A DNA stretch of 64,000 nucleotides from a virus. Of this stretch, positions 24,902-32,230 are shown piece after piece. The stretch lies in IMG/VR virus record IMGVR_UViG_3300047335_000079, positions 1 to 64,000 of that record. One strand, 5' to 3'. Made by a program: the position numbers and the translations under genes. Under the pieces are notes generated by a model. That model made no database searches. It was not told the DNA's origin and was given only the letters and a program-made list of their open reading frames with translations. The first letter of the stretch is position 1. Every line of letters begins with the position of its first letter.

Positions 24902-26521
24902 CTATTCTACCACAGCCTCGTACTCTGCGTGAGTGGGCCCGCCGTGGTCGGGGTTGTTCGGGTTGAGGAAACTCCCTGCAAGCCCACTGGGGAATGGGGT
25001 GGTGTCGTATGTTGATCTCGCGATGATCTCCTCGGAGGTTTCTAGCGGGCTTGGGTCGGGCTCTCGGTTGGTCAGGAGACGATCGAGGACTTCGGACGCG
25101 AGGACTTCGGACGCGAATGAGTGGGCGTTTTCCCAATCCCTCAAGTATGCCAGGTATGTAATAAACCGCACCGGCGCGGACCCACGAAATTGGGTAAATC
25201 GGCGGGTTGCGAGTCGTCGTGCAAGTGCAGGCCAGGTTGAGCAAGAGTTGACAAAGTTGACAAAGTTGTCAAACGAAATTGCCATTTCGGTCGCCGAGAA
25301 TTCGATGAGTGCGTCGATGAACTCCACATTGGTCCGCAGAGTTGAAGGTTCGGTCGAAGAGGCAAAAATACGGAATTCAACGGTGGGATGGCGGCGCGAA
25401 AAGTGCACGGCCTGATGATGGTCGTTGCTTCTCACGTTGTCTCCGTTGGAGAACAGCCACGCCCACTCGGCAAGCAGAATTGGTGATGCGAGCCGCTGGC
25501 AGTAATGGTTGGCTTGACGACGAGCCAACGTGTCGATAAACTCGCGCATAGCGGGGTCGTAGATGAACGCGAGCATCCGAAGCACCTCGGTCGCAGAGGG
25601 GCGCGCGGATTGACCTTGCGCATTGCGCATGAGCCCTGCGTGAACGTGCATGCCACATGCGCGCGTCGAACGAGCGTGGGAGAGGCGAGCGAGGCCATCG
25701 GAGAAAAAGCCCTGCAACTCACTCAAGAGTAAGGGTGCCGTGACGATCTCCGAGCCGTCGTTAGGGATAGAGCCATCGTACTTACAGATAAAGATAGGGT
25801 GCTCTTGGAAAACTTCAAACAACTCCGAGCGGAACTGATTTCTCGTTGAAGTGCGCCGGGGAGCGAGTTCAAGTTCGACCCCATAACGAAGCCCCGCTGC
25901 GGGCGGGTTGATGCGCGAGTAATTGGTCAGCGTGAAGTCAGACACGTTGGTGGAGTAGTCCAGGTTCTCCTCCATGCCGTAGCGCTGGTAGAACGGGCTG
26001 GCCCGCGAAACGAGGACGTGGTAGCGCGTGCTCGTCGGAAACGGCTGGGGCTCACGGTGGGGTGGTTCGCTCGGCGCGCCTGCGACGGGGGAGTCGTCGA
26101 GGCGGCGCGCAAGGCGAGTTCGAGGGGCCGAGAGGTCTTGAGGATAGAAGTTGTACTCTTCACGAAGGAATTCACTCGCGTTGATATCACGATCAGCGAG
26201 GAACGAGTAAAACGACGGCATGAGAAACGCCGCTCCGTCGCCACATTCAACGAGATAGTCAACAAGCGATTCGAGAATCTGCTGGCGCACCGCCGCCGAG
26301 CGCGTCAGCCGCCGAAAAACACGATTGACGTGAAGAACCAGCCGCACGGCGGGAAGCAGTGGGGTGTGATTCGTCGTCGTGTTTTCCGCAAGCACGCCGG
26401 AAAGCCACGACGTAAAGATTGCCGAACGCATGGCGCGCGGAAAGTGGCGGGGCTCATTCCAGAGCGCCGTGGTGAGGAGTTCTTCGTTGAGTTCAGGTGG
26501 GACTTCAGGTCTTACGGGCAT
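24902..26521 (-). CDS. Putative amidoligase (PF12224-type), copy 1
   Basis: 539 residues. The central 300 residues carry the motifs of the putative amidoligase family related to the glutamine synthetase fold: RYGVELELAP, HPIFICKYDGSIPNDG, SEIVTAPLL, ACGMHVHAGL and PTVEFRIFAS. Family members are predicted to form amide bonds between a carboxylate and an amine at the expense of ATP; the substrate is unknown. Flanking regions are Arg/Pro-rich. An AAGGAG site lies 9 nt upstream of ATG 26521, and a large inverted repeat lies just beyond. It is paralogous to the gene at 36111-38399. Confidence 0.7.
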   Translation of the reverse strand: MPVRPEVPPELNEELLTTALWNEPRHFPRAMRSAIFTSWLSGVLAENTTTNHTPLLPAVRLVLHVNRVFRRLTRSAAVRQQILESLVDYLVECGDGAAFLMPSFYSFLADRDINASEFLREEYNFYPQDLSAPRTRLARRLDDSPVAGAPSEPPHREPQPFPTSTRYHVLVSRASPFYQRYGMEENLDYSTNVSDFTLTNYSRINPPAAGLRYGVELELAPRRTSTRNQFRSELFEVFQEHPIFICKYDGSIPNDGSEIVTAPLLLSELQGFFSDGLARLSHARSTRACGMHVHAGLMRNAQGQSARPSATEVLRMLAFIYDPAMREFIDTLARRQANHYCQRLASPILLAEWAWLFSNGDNVRSNDHHQAVHFSRRHPTVEFRIFASSTEPSTLRTNVEFIDALIEFSATEMAISFDNFVNFVNSCSTWPALARRLATRRFTQFRGSAPVRFITYLAYLRDWENAHSFASEVLASEVLDRLLTNREPDPSPLETSEEIIARSTYDTTPFPSGLAGSFLNPNNPDHGGPTHAEYEAVVE

Positions 26522-26540
26522 CTAGCATTTACTCCTTGAG

Positions 26541-26614
26541 ACAACCTTGTTTAGTTTATTTGGTATTATCGGAATATGGCTCCGATAAGTCGCCATAAGC
26601 TAAGCAAGGTTGTA
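26541..26614. promoter_or_regulatory. Nested inverted repeat upstream of amidoligase 1
   Basis: ACAACCTTGTTTAG at 26541 pairs with CTAAGCAAGGTTGT ending at 26614 (one G-T), and inside it TTATCGGA / TCCGATAA form a second perfect 8-bp arm pair around ATATGGC. It sits between the 31-codon gene and the amidoligase start and covers likely leftward promoter or leader sequence. Candidate operator, attenuator or terminator; no U-tract supports simple termination. Confidence 0.5.
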
Positions 26615-26695
26615 TCGAGCCTTGAGTGCGTTTAAATTGCGAAGCTGGTCTTTGTAAATAAGATTGAGGTAGTTATCGTGAAACGCCGTACTCAT
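26600..26695 (-). CDS. Small hypothetical protein (31 residues)
   Basis: ATG 26695 to TAG. Composition is normal for a soluble helix (DNYLNLIYKDQLRNLNALKA). It follows closely on other very short frames in the same strand and operon. Evidence is packing only. Confidence 0.4.
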   Translation of the reverse strand: MSTAFHDNYLNLIYKDQLRNLNALKARYNLA

Positions 26696-26750
26696 AATCA
26701 TCGTCCTCGTGCAAGTGCTCACACGCACGGACAATTTCAGCGGCGGTCAA
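26673..26750 (-). CDS. Very small acidic ORF (25 residues)
   Basis: TTG start overlapping the end of the 59-codon gene; encodes TAAEIVRACEHLHEDDDYEY and ends next to the following small gene. Too short to classify; listed because neighbours are packed in the same way. Confidence 0.3.
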   Translation of the reverse strand: MTAAEIVRACEHLHEDDDYEYGVSR

Positions 26751-26916
26751 GGTACACCCAAGGTTGCCGAAGTGCTACATCCTCAAACTTAAAAGACACG
26801 GGGTAGTACGAAGGCTGGTTATTCGCCCAATGCTTGCGGGCGCGCTGACTTTGCGAGACAGCGATGCACTCTTTGTGAGTTTGAATGCCCAAGAGGCGAC
26901 GAATGAGCTTAACCAC
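26737..26916 (-). CDS. Small basic hypothetical protein (59 residues)
   Basis: GTG start overlapping the stop of the upstream gene. Begins VKLIRRLLGIQTHKE and contains ARKHWANNQPSYYP. No family recognised. It sits in the chain of coupled small genes running leftward from 29 kb. Confidence 0.5.
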   Translation of the reverse strand: MVKLIRRLLGIQTHKECIAVSQSQRARKHWANNQPSYYPVSFKFEDVALRQPWVYLDRR

Positions 26917-27127
26917 AGGCGCGGTGTATACGATCTAACTCATCGAAGTCGTCGTCGAGTCGGTCGTACATTTCTTCAAGCTCTTTGAGTTCGTACAGAG
27001 CCCGCAAGAGAAGCTGCGTCAGTTTTTTGACTTGAAAGCCAGCCTCTTTCCAAACGGCGAGTTCAGACTCATTGAGGTTGAAGTTTGGGGGTTCCGTAGT
27101 TGTCGGCGAATCGGTTGATTTTGTCAT
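26909..27127 (-). CDS. Small coiled-coil protein
   Basis: 72 residues: Thr/Pro-rich N-terminus, then a long acidic helix with heptad spacing (LTQLLLRALYELKELEEMYD, DDDFDELDRIH). Probably a small oligomeric protein. It overlaps the stop of the KOW-like gene upstream. Confidence 0.55.
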   Translation of the reverse strand: MTKSTDSPTTTEPPNFNLNESELAVWKEAGFQVKKLTQLLLRALYELKELEEMYDRLDDDFDELDRIHRACG

Positions 27128-27338
27128 ACACACTCTTTTTCAGCCTTGAGTCGTTTGGCCGGCGCTCGAATTCTTGGTTGGGGAGATCGTCGTCGGTGGG
27201 TGAGAGGTCAGAGCTTTGAATAGGGTAGTGCTCCCACTCCCCAAAGCGCACGAACCACCCAAACGGGCCTTTGCGATGGATTGTACCACGCGCACCCGTC
27301 TTTGTCAAGATGACCTCATCACCAACTTGAAAACTCAT
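27069..27338 (-). CDS. Small KOW/SH3-like protein
   Basis: 89 residues from ATG 27338 (ATGA overlap with the upstream gene). The opening FQVGDEVILTKTGARGTIH followed by GWFVRFGEWEHYP has the pattern of a KOW or SH3-like barrel found in short nucleic-acid-binding phage proteins. C-terminal half is charged and helical. Binding partner unknown. Confidence 0.55.
   Translation of the reverse strand: MSFQVGDEVILTKTGARGTIHRKGPFGWFVRFGEWEHYPIQSSDLSPTDDDLPNQEFERRPNDSRLKKSVYDKINRFADNYGTPKLQPQ
27280..27308 (-). promoter_or_regulatory. Internal promoter TTGACA-17-TACAAT
   Basis: Minus-strand -35 TTGACA (27303-27308), spacer of 17 nt ending GCGTGG and -10 TACAAT (27280-27285). It lies inside the KOW-like gene and would drive the downstream small genes and possibly amidoligase 1. 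Confidence 0.65.
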
Positions 27339-27505
27339 CGCTCCACCCATGCTAAGCAGTCACAGTGAGTCTTTTCTTTTGTAAAGTCATCAACGCGGTT
27401 GGGGTTGCAGGGGCCTGGCTTTGTTGAAACGCCAAGGCCTCTGCGTCTAAACTCCGCATGCCAGTTTTTAGGGTGACCACAAACGCCGCAACGCTTTGAT
27501 TTCAT
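27335..27505 (-). CDS. Small Cys/His-rich protein (56 residues)
   Basis: ATG 27505 overlaps the previous stop (ATGA), and its own stop overlaps the next ATG. Cys/His pattern CGVCGHPKNWH...GPCNP...THCDCLAW suggests a zinc fold. One of many short metal-binding-type proteins in this strand. Confidence 0.6.
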   Translation of the reverse strand: MKSKRCGVCGHPKNWHAEFRRRGLGVSTKPGPCNPNRVDDFTKEKTHCDCLAWVER

Positions 27506-28527
27506 GACTTCTCCAGCAGGGCGAGAACGATGCCAAACGCCGTTTCTTGGCCGTGAAGAAACGAACCAGCCTGCGCTAAGGGATTTTTCTCGGCCTCGTC
27601 GCGCAACGCTTCGATCTTCTCTCGGAGCGACGACCGTTGGGCTTCCAACCCGGCAGCACGCTTGCGGAGGTGGTCGTTGTCACGCACCAGCATCGCGCAA
27701 GTGATTTCAGAGCGAAGCGGATTGTCGCACCGCTCAGCCTCGGCTTCGTCGGCGAGCGCAATCTGAATCTCGACGACGGCCGCGCGCATACCGCCGCGAC
27801 GGACCGGGTTCGTCGCTTCATTGGCGTCGGCAAGAACATCGTCAACGGCATCTGTCACGCGCGCAATCTTGGCGTTCGCTTCGGCGAGAGCGTCCCGTAA
27901 GTCGCGGATGAGGCGCATATCGGCCTCGCCGCCCTCCGGGTAGCCGTCCTCCGATACGATGTACTCGCCGCGCAATATGCGCTCCGCTCTCGCGATGAGC
28001 CCTGGTGTCTGCTCGCGCAACAGGCGCAGTTGTTCGAGCTCTTCTCGATTTTCTTCGACTGCTCTCGCGCGGGCTTCCTCGACACCCTTGGCTCCGCCAG
28101 GAATCGCGGCGATAAGAGCATCAGTCCGTGCGATTTCTTTTTTTAGCCAGGATGGAGCCGCCTCGTTGGAGCCTCGGGCGGCGAGCGATGTTGTGGAATC
28201 CACAAGGCCCTTGTTAGAGCCCTCCAACGGTTGATGCGCCAGCCATCCGCCACTCATCTGGGAAAGGCACTCCACGTTGCCCTCGCTATCGACGGCATGT
28301 GTGCCGCCGCACCAACCTTCGTGAACCGCCATCTTCACACAGCAACGGGCGTTCGCTTCGGCGAGAGCGCGCTTGGCAAAGATGAGCGCACCTTCGGACA
28401 GTACGAGCGCGTCCCGTAAGTCGCAGACCATTCGGCGCGCGAACTCTTGGTCGATACGGTTGCCGTAGCCTATCAGCCCGACGAAGTGGTCCGCTCTCGC
28501 GATGAGGTCGGCGTGGTCTTTGCTCAT
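27502..28527 (-). CDS. Coiled-coil protein with repeated motif
   Basis: 341 residues from ATG 28527, which overlaps the acetyltransferase stop (ATGA). A motif LIARADHF...CDLRDALVLSEG (N-terminal) recurs as LIARAERILRGEY...IRDLRDALAEAN (middle), indicating an internal duplication. Long charged helices (ARARAVEENREELEQLRLL, LREKIEALRDEAEKN) predict coiled coil. A CVKMAVHEGWCGGTH segment may bind metal. Function unknown. Confidence 0.55.
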   Translation of the reverse strand: MSKDHADLIARADHFVGLIGYGNRIDQEFARRMVCDLRDALVLSEGALIFAKRALAEANARCCVKMAVHEGWCGGTHAVDSEGNVECLSQMSGGWLAHQPLEGSNKGLVDSTTSLAARGSNEAAPSWLKKEIARTDALIAAIPGGAKGVEEARARAVEENREELEQLRLLREQTPGLIARAERILRGEYIVSEDGYPEGGEADMRLIRDLRDALAEANAKIARVTDAVDDVLADANEATNPVRRGGMRAAVVEIQIALADEAEAERCDNPLRSEITCAMLVRDNDHLRKRAAGLEAQRSSLREKIEALRDEAEKNPLAQAGSFLHGQETAFGIVLALLEKS

Positions 28528-28979
28528 TCTAAGTTCGTTTCTTTGAAGAGAGTGGCCGTGAATTCCCCCGAGCGCCGGGTGCGCGTGAGTGTCTGCACCG
28601 GTTTTAAGTTGTTCTTCACGCAGATGCGCTGAGAGGGGGCGTTGTCGTCGGCGACGATGGCCTCGTACTCTTGGCCCATGCGGGCGAGGCACGAAATCTT
28701 GAAGTTAAGCACGTCTGTGCCATAGCCCTTATTTCGGTGATCGCGCGAGGTGACGGTAATGGAGTGTTCAACTTTAAAGTCTTTGCCAGTGATCTTCGCC
28801 AGCGAAAGAGCGAGCGGTGCTCCGTGGTCCACCTCGCGCACAACAGCGATGTACGAAGCATCGGGGTGTGCATAGAAGTCAAACGCACTCTGCGTGATGC
28901 GACGATCACCGTTGGCGCGAAGGAAATCCAAATAGCCCTGCGGCAGAGGGGTGTCCCAGATGTACACAGCTAGACTCAT
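28524..28979 (-). CDS. GNAT-family N-acetyltransferase
   Basis: 151 residues. SITVTSRDHRNKGYGTDVL provides the beta4 strand and the acetyl-CoA pyrophosphate loop (R-x-x-G-x-G), followed by EAIVADDNAPSQRICVKN, the usual beta5-alpha region ending with the N-x-x-S/A motif. It probably acetylates a small molecule or protein; substrate unknown. Coupled to both neighbours by 4-nt overlaps in the accessory operon. Confidence 0.75.
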   Translation of the reverse strand: MSLAVYIWDTPLPQGYLDFLRANGDRRITQSAFDFYAHPDASYIAVVREVDHGAPLALSLAKITGKDFKVEHSITVTSRDHRNKGYGTDVLNFKISCLARMGQEYEAIVADDNAPSQRICVKNNLKPVQTLTRTRRSGEFTATLFKETNLE

Positions 28980-29302
28980 GCGAGCATCCTTGCAACGATG
29001 TTGTCGTAGGGCTCGTTGTCGATGCCGTCCTCTGCGTCCATCATCGCCTCCAAGTTACGCCGCTGTTGAACTTTTGCGCGCATCTGAGCACGCACTTTAA
29101 TGCCTCGCGCGACGGCCTCTTTTGCTACCTGCTGGCGGCGCGTGAGAATAGTCACACAGGCCACACACGCGGACTCAAAAAGCACGGGGTCACCGACTGG
29201 ACCTAAGGGCTTGCAGGAGGGGAGGCGGCACACGGGGCACTGACGCCAAGTGCGTCCAAAGAGCACGGTGTCGGGCTTGGTGGGTTTGGTGGCAAAGGGC
29301 AT
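28976..29302 (-). CDS. Small Cys4-type protein, leaderless gene
   Basis: 108 residues. CPVCRLPSCKPLG and SACVACVTI form a four-cysteine zinc site in the first half; the rest is a basic helix (VRAQMRAKVQQRRNLEAMM) suited to nucleic acid or membrane contact. ATG 29302 lies 7 nt after a TACAAT -10 element, predicting a leaderless mRNA. Confidence 0.6.
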   Translation of the reverse strand: MPFATKPTKPDTVLFGRTWRQCPVCRLPSCKPLGPVGDPVLFESACVACVTILTRRQQVAKEAVARGIKVRAQMRAKVQQRRNLEAMMDAEDGIDNEPYDNIVARMLA

Positions 29303-29307
29303 TTCTT

Positions 29308-29526
29308 TTATTGTACCGTATCCTGGGCCATGAGGTCAAGGCCCTTGATTTCAAATTTGAGTGCTTGAAGTGCGAACTTTTTCGAGCGCGCGGCTTGGTG
29401 CCGGGCTTGGTGCTCGACGAGATTGGTGGGGTCGAACGCGATCGCTCGAACGGCGTCGCGCTCGCTTGCCTCATAGCGAGCAATTTCGCGGTCAATGATG
29501 TGCACCACGTCGGCGTACTCGATCAT
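29308..29526 (-). CDS. Small helical hypothetical protein
   Basis: 72 residues from ATG 29526 (TGATG overlap with the upstream stop). Sequence IEYADVVHIIDREIARYEAS then basic helices AARSKKFALQALKFEIKG. No family recognised. Its last codons contain the promoter for the next gene. Confidence 0.5.
   Translation of the reverse strand: MIEYADVVHIIDREIARYEASERDAVRAIAFDPTNLVEHQARHQAARSKKFALQALKFEIKGLDLMAQDTVQ
29310..29339 (-). promoter_or_regulatory. Promoter TTGACC-18-TACAAT, leaderless start
   Basis: Minus-strand -35 TTGACC (29334-29339), 18-nt spacer, -10 TACAAT (29310-29315), then 7 nt to ATG 29302. Same geometry as the promoters at 14.9, 23.0 and 42.05 kb. Confidence 0.7.
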
Positions 29527-29795
29527 CAGAAGCACACCGAGCAAGAGCAGTGGGTATTGAGCCCGCCCGACGCGAGTGCGCCTGATCGACAGTAGCGGCT
29601 CCCGTAGTGGCTGGGGCCGAAGGTGACCGTGCCTGCGGCCATTTCCTGGCATGACAAGCACGCGGCGGGGGACAGGCATTTGACCGTGCCGTCCATGAGC
29701 CGCTGGGTGGGGGAGGAGTGGGCCGCACAGTACATATTGTTAGCGATGAAGTTACAGGGGCCTGGGGTGTCATCGACACCAAGAAGGTCAAACAT
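29526..29795 (-). CDS. Small Cys/His-rich protein
   Basis: 89 residues with PCNFIANNMYCAAH, KCLSPAACLSCQE, SRYCRSG and HCSCSVCF, probably two zinc sites. No family recognised. Ends in TGATG overlap with the next gene. Confidence 0.55.
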   Translation of the reverse strand: MFDLLGVDDTPGPCNFIANNMYCAAHSSPTQRLMDGTVKCLSPAACLSCQEMAAGTVTFGPSHYGSRYCRSGALASGGLNTHCSCSVCF

Positions 29796-29798
29796 ACT

Positions 29799-30101
29799 TT
29801 AATCCTCGTGTGGGGTGAAAATGGAGTTGGGTTGGTGCTCGAATTGGTCGATGAGGTAGCGAATCTCCTCGATGCGACCCGCAAGCAGGCCTGCGCGATA
29901 CTCGTCGAATTGCTCTTGCTCGCGCCCGCACTCTGTGTGGTTGAACGCCGCGCGCTCGTTGAGTAGCTCACGCTTGCGATCGGCGAGGTAGTGGCGCAGG
30001 CGTGTGCGAAAGTTGGAAAACGCCGGGCGGTTTACCAAATGGTTGATCGTTTGGTCGGGGGCTCGCACGACTTGGAATGGTGCGCGTGGTCGGTCGTTCA
30101 T
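29799..30101 (-). CDS. Hypothetical helical protein downstream of tRNA-Pro
   Basis: 100 residues from ATG 30101, just after the tRNA-Pro gene on the same strand. Basic N-terminus, then RTRLRHYLADRKRELLNERA and IEEIRYLIDQFEHQ helices. Probably transcribed from the promoter at 30.3 kb together with the tRNA. Confidence 0.5.
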   Translation of the reverse strand: MNDRPRAPFQVVRAPDQTINHLVNRPAFSNFRTRLRHYLADRKRELLNERAAFNHTECGREQEQFDEYRAGLLAGRIEEIRYLIDQFEHQPNSIFTPHED

Positions 30102-30120
30102 GGTTTGTCTTTCTCTGAAA

Positions 30121-30197
30121 TGGTATACCCTCAGGGATTTGAACCCTGAACCTCTTGGTCCCAAACCAAGCGCGCTACCAAATTGCGCCAAGGGTAT
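30121..30197 (-). tRNA. tRNA-Pro (anticodon TGG)
   Basis: Cloverleaf with acceptor stem ATACCCT/AGGGTAT, D stem GCGC/GCGC, anticodon stem CTTGG/CCAAG around loop TTTGGGA (anticodon TGG complementary to 30161-30163), T arm CAGGG-TTCAAAT-CCCTG, discriminator A and encoded CCA. All stems pair perfectly. Confidence 0.95.
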
Positions 30198-30310
30198 TTA
30201 TGATGGGGCTTTTCGCGGCCCAGACGCCCCAGCCTGGTTTGCTACTCGTCATACAACAACTTGCGGTAGCCGCGATAAGGGATGGCAGCCCGTGTCATAG
30301 GTGCACAATG

Positions 30311-30340
30311 ATCTTAGCACATTGGACGCGCGGGTGTCAA
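30311..30340 (-). promoter_or_regulatory. Promoter TTGACA-18-TAAGAT for tRNA-Pro unit
   Basis: Minus-strand -35 TTGACA (30335-30340), 18-nt spacer and -10 TAAGAT (30311-30316), overlapping the stop region of the upstream gene and about 110 nt before the tRNA-Pro 5' end. Confidence 0.7.
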
Positions 30341-30640
30341 GCCCCTTTTTTGCGTTCTCTGATACCAGTCAAGCAGGTCGGCGCGGCCATTAGTGCAGTC
30401 GCAGGGCCTTGAACTGTGGCGGGTGACGCCGCCCTTGGTGGTTTCGGTGATCGGTATGCGCTCCATGCAGTAAGAAATTTTGAGAGTGCTGCCGAGGACC
30501 TGGTGGGAGAGCCAAAAGTGGTTGCAGTCGGGGCAGGTAATATCAAGTTTTTGGTAACTTGCGGGCCAGCCGGCGGCATTGGTGAACAAGGCCTCGCCGA
30601 TGACCTCTTTGAGGCCTTGGAAAAAGGACTTGAAGATCAT
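30314..30640 (-). CDS. Hypothetical protein with Cys motifs
   Basis: 108 residues. ITCPDCNHFWLSHQ and RPCDCTNGRADLLDWY suggest one zinc site assembled from two Cys pairs. The N-terminus is a short amphipathic helix. ATG overlaps the stop of the 53-residue membrane gene (ATGA). Confidence 0.6.
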   Translation of the reverse strand: MIFKSFFQGLKEVIGEALFTNAAGWPASYQKLDITCPDCNHFWLSHQVLGSTLKISYCMERIPITETTKGGVTRHSSRPCDCTNGRADLLDWYQRTQKRGLTPARPMC

Positions 30641-30798
30641 TGGAAGATGCGTTCGTAGTTGTGGATGAAGTCACCGAGCACCATGCACGATGCAACGATG
30701 GCCTCGAAAATGAACACGCCCCACATGAGCCGATAGGCAAAGCGGTGGAAGTCCTCAGGTGTGCCCCAGAGGTCCTCATCGTCACCTGGCCCGGTCAC
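30637..30798 (-). CDS. Small membrane protein (53 residues)
   Basis: GTG 30798 overlaps the stop of the 31-residue membrane gene (GTGA). Acidic N-terminus TGPGDDEDLWGTPEDFHRF, then one membrane helix LMWGVFIFEAIVASCMVL. Coupled downstream by ATGA. Confidence 0.55.
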   Translation of the reverse strand: MTGPGDDEDLWGTPEDFHRFAYRLMWGVFIFEAIVASCMVLGDFIHNYERIFQ

Positions 30799-30890
30799 AG
30801 GTATTTTACCGCAAGCACAGCTAAGACGACCGCGATGATCGCGACGACTATGAGTTCAAAGAAGATTTCGCCTTCGTCATCAGGTTCCAT
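30795..30890 (-). CDS. Very small membrane protein (31 residues)
   Basis: ATG 30890. Acidic EPDDEGE followed by a single hydrophobic helix FFELIVVAIIAVVLAVLAV and KYL. Overlaps both neighbours, which supports translation. Confidence 0.55.
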   Translation of the reverse strand: MEPDDEGEIFFELIVVAIIAVVLAVLAVKYL

Positions 30891-31017
30891 TACACACCGT
30901 GCAGTCGTCGTCGATGTTCCTACCGTGACAGCCGCAATCTGCCTGCGGGCAGTGCACCACGAGAGGGCCGTCCAAGTGAGGGTCGTCCCAGTCGAGGCAG
31001 TCGTCGTCATCAGTCAC
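30880..31017 (-). CDS. Small acidic Cys-rich protein (45 residues)
   Basis: GTG 31017 overlaps the stop of a 14-codon frame (GTGA). Contains DDDDCLDWDDP, HCPQADCGCHG and DDDCTVC, a likely metal site. The gene pair here resembles the pair at 31906-32186. Confidence 0.45.
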   Translation of the reverse strand: MTDDDDCLDWDDPHLDGPLVVHCPQADCGCHGRNIDDDCTVCNGT

Positions 31018-31058
31018 TTCGAGTACTCCGTGGCGCATGCCAGCGTGGGACAAGTCAT
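31014..31058 (-). CDS. 14-codon frame, partial paralogue of the gene at 32010-32186
   Basis: Encodes MTCPTLACATEYSK; its end matches the C-terminus CPTLACGDSEYSK of the 58-residue membrane protein at 32010-32186, including the GTGA overlap with the next small Cys protein. It may be a truncated duplicate or a tiny coupling leader. Confidence 0.3.
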   Translation of the reverse strand: MTCPTLACATEYSK

Positions 31059-31082
31059 AGTTTTCAACTTTCTGGGTAGAAG

Positions 31083-31424
31083 ATGGGTATGGAACACTTA
31101 GCCACCATTGAGGTCATTTTCCAAGCCAAGGACGCAGGCTCTGGGGCTGCTGTCGCCAAGAATATCGCGAAACTCGCTGTAAACAATGCGGGCACCAATG
31201 CGAGACTTGGGAAGGTTGAGGTTCGTGACTACGGTGACGCTCTCCTACCTGAACACCGCACGAAGGTCGGTGGTCCAGACGACGCTCCTCGCTTGAGCGA
31301 TGAGACCCTCGATGCCACCAAGGTTGAAAACACTCCGTCTTGGGACCCCCACCCCCCAGCGGTCGGTGGGGTGGGTTCACTGCCTACGGGCCAAGGCCCT
31401 GCGGAATCGGGACGACCCGTCTAA
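31083..31424 (+). CDS. Hypothetical protein on opposite strand
   Basis: 113 residues; ATG 31083 or 31089. Residues 1-60 have an alpha/beta pattern (LATIEVIFQAKDAGSGAAVA, NARLGKVEVRDYG); the C-terminal 50 are Pro/Asp/Gly-rich and unstructured. A lone rightward gene between leftward genes; ends convergently, overlapping the next gene by 4 nt. The minus-strand reading of the same DNA has a less natural composition. Confidence 0.5.
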   Translation: MGMEHLATIEVIFQAKDAGSGAAVAKNIAKLAVNNAGTNARLGKVEVRDYGDALLPEHRTKVGGPDDAPRLSDETLDATKVENTPSWDPHPPAVGGVGSLPTGQGPAESGRPV

Positions 31425-31645
31425 GCCCGATTAGCCAATAGTTCTATCTTATTTATCACACTATCAAGAACTACTTCCATTGGTGGCTTCTCACATCCAC
31501 AATCATGCTCATATCGAATACCACGGGGATCATGAACCCATATATTACATCCAATATGCTCATCTGATCTCTTAGTCTTTGCAATATGTAAATCAGCCCT
31601 ATGGCCACAACCACAAACTATATTCTCATACTTACCTAGATTCAC
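31421..31645 (-). CDS. Small Cys/His zinc-type protein
   Basis: 74 residues. ENIVCGCGHRADLHIA and GCNIWVHDPRGIRYEHDCGC give an alternating Cys-Cys-His-His pattern typical of short phage zinc proteins. The C-terminal helix is EVVLDSVINKIELLAN. GTG start shortly after the upstream stop. Confidence 0.6.
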   Translation of the reverse strand: MNLGKYENIVCGCGHRADLHIAKTKRSDEHIGCNIWVHDPRGIRYEHDCGCEKPPMEVVLDSVINKIELLANRA

Positions 31646-31651
31646 TTTGAA

Positions 31652-31903
31652 TTACCTACCTTCTCGGTTCCCGCGTTGCGAACGAGGCTTAAAAGCCAGC
31701 GGCGACGGCGGCCCAATCCCGCTGCACAACCAATCGCCGTACACGCCTGGAAAGTCGGCGTGCCATTCATGCGGCATGTGGTCCATGGGCCATGTGCAGC
31801 GTAACTCGGTGGGCTCCTTGCCCGGAGGCTTCTCCGGCCCGCACAGCGCCGCAACCTCTAGCGCCAGCCAGCGCATGGCCAACGTCATCATAGGGCTGGT
31901 CAC
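31652..31903 (-). CDS. Small protein with one Cys/His module
   Basis: 83 residues from GTG 31903, 2 nt after the upstream stop. Contains AALCGPEKPPGKEPTELRCT then WPMDHMPHEWHADFPGVYGD: Cys...Cys-x(4)-H-x2-H...H and an aromatic end, a version of the module repeated in amidoligase 2. The rest is a hydrophobic N-terminal helix and a basic tail. Confidence 0.55.
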   Translation of the reverse strand: MTSPMMTLAMRWLALEVAALCGPEKPPGKEPTELRCTWPMDHMPHEWHADFPGVYGDWLCSGIGPPSPLAFKPRSQRGNREGR

Positions 31904-31905
31904 GG

Positions 31906-32013
31906 CTATCCCCTGCGCGCACGGATATGCGCCGCTCGGCAAGAGTAGCACCAAATGCCGTCCATGTAACGTGGGCGGCGTTTGCATTTTGTGCAGTTGA
32001 GTTCGTCTTTCAC
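31906..32013 (-). CDS. 35-residue zinc-ribbon protein
   Basis: GTG 32013 overlaps the stop of the upstream membrane gene (GTGA). Sequence NCTKCKRRPRYMDGIWCYSC is a compact CxxC...CxxC ribbon with a basic tail (HIRARRG). Confidence 0.55.
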   Translation of the reverse strand: MKDELNCTKCKRRPRYMDGIWCYSCRAAHIRARRG

Positions 32014-32186
32014 TTGGAATACTCCGAGTCGCCACACGCGAGCGTGGGGCAGTAGTGCGTTGCACCATGCGGCAAGGGCGCACAGTCCGCACCTAGTATA
32101 GCAATCACTGCAGACATGCCCAAGGTGATGCCGATCAATGTGCCCATGATGCCTGGTGAGATTCTCACGGGGTATAGTTTTGACAT
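32010..32186 (-). CDS. Small membrane protein with Cys tail (58 residues)
   Basis: ATG 32186. Hydrophobic segment GIMGTLIGITLGMSAVIAIL then a tail with DCAPLPHGATHYCPTLACGD. Coupled by GTGA to the zinc-ribbon gene. The tail recurs in the 14-codon frame at 31014-31058. Confidence 0.5.
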   Translation of the reverse strand: MSKLYPVRISPGIMGTLIGITLGMSAVIAILGADCAPLPHGATHYCPTLACGDSEYSK

Positions 32187-32230
32187 GGCTCCGTCATTAT
32201 TTGAGCTTATGCTATTGATTGTGGCAATAC

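Noticed and set aside
31114-31380. 88-codon minus-strand ORF
   Set aside because: Same DNA as the rightward gene at 31083; composition (His, Pro, Arg, Cys, Trp) is less protein-like than the plus-strand product.
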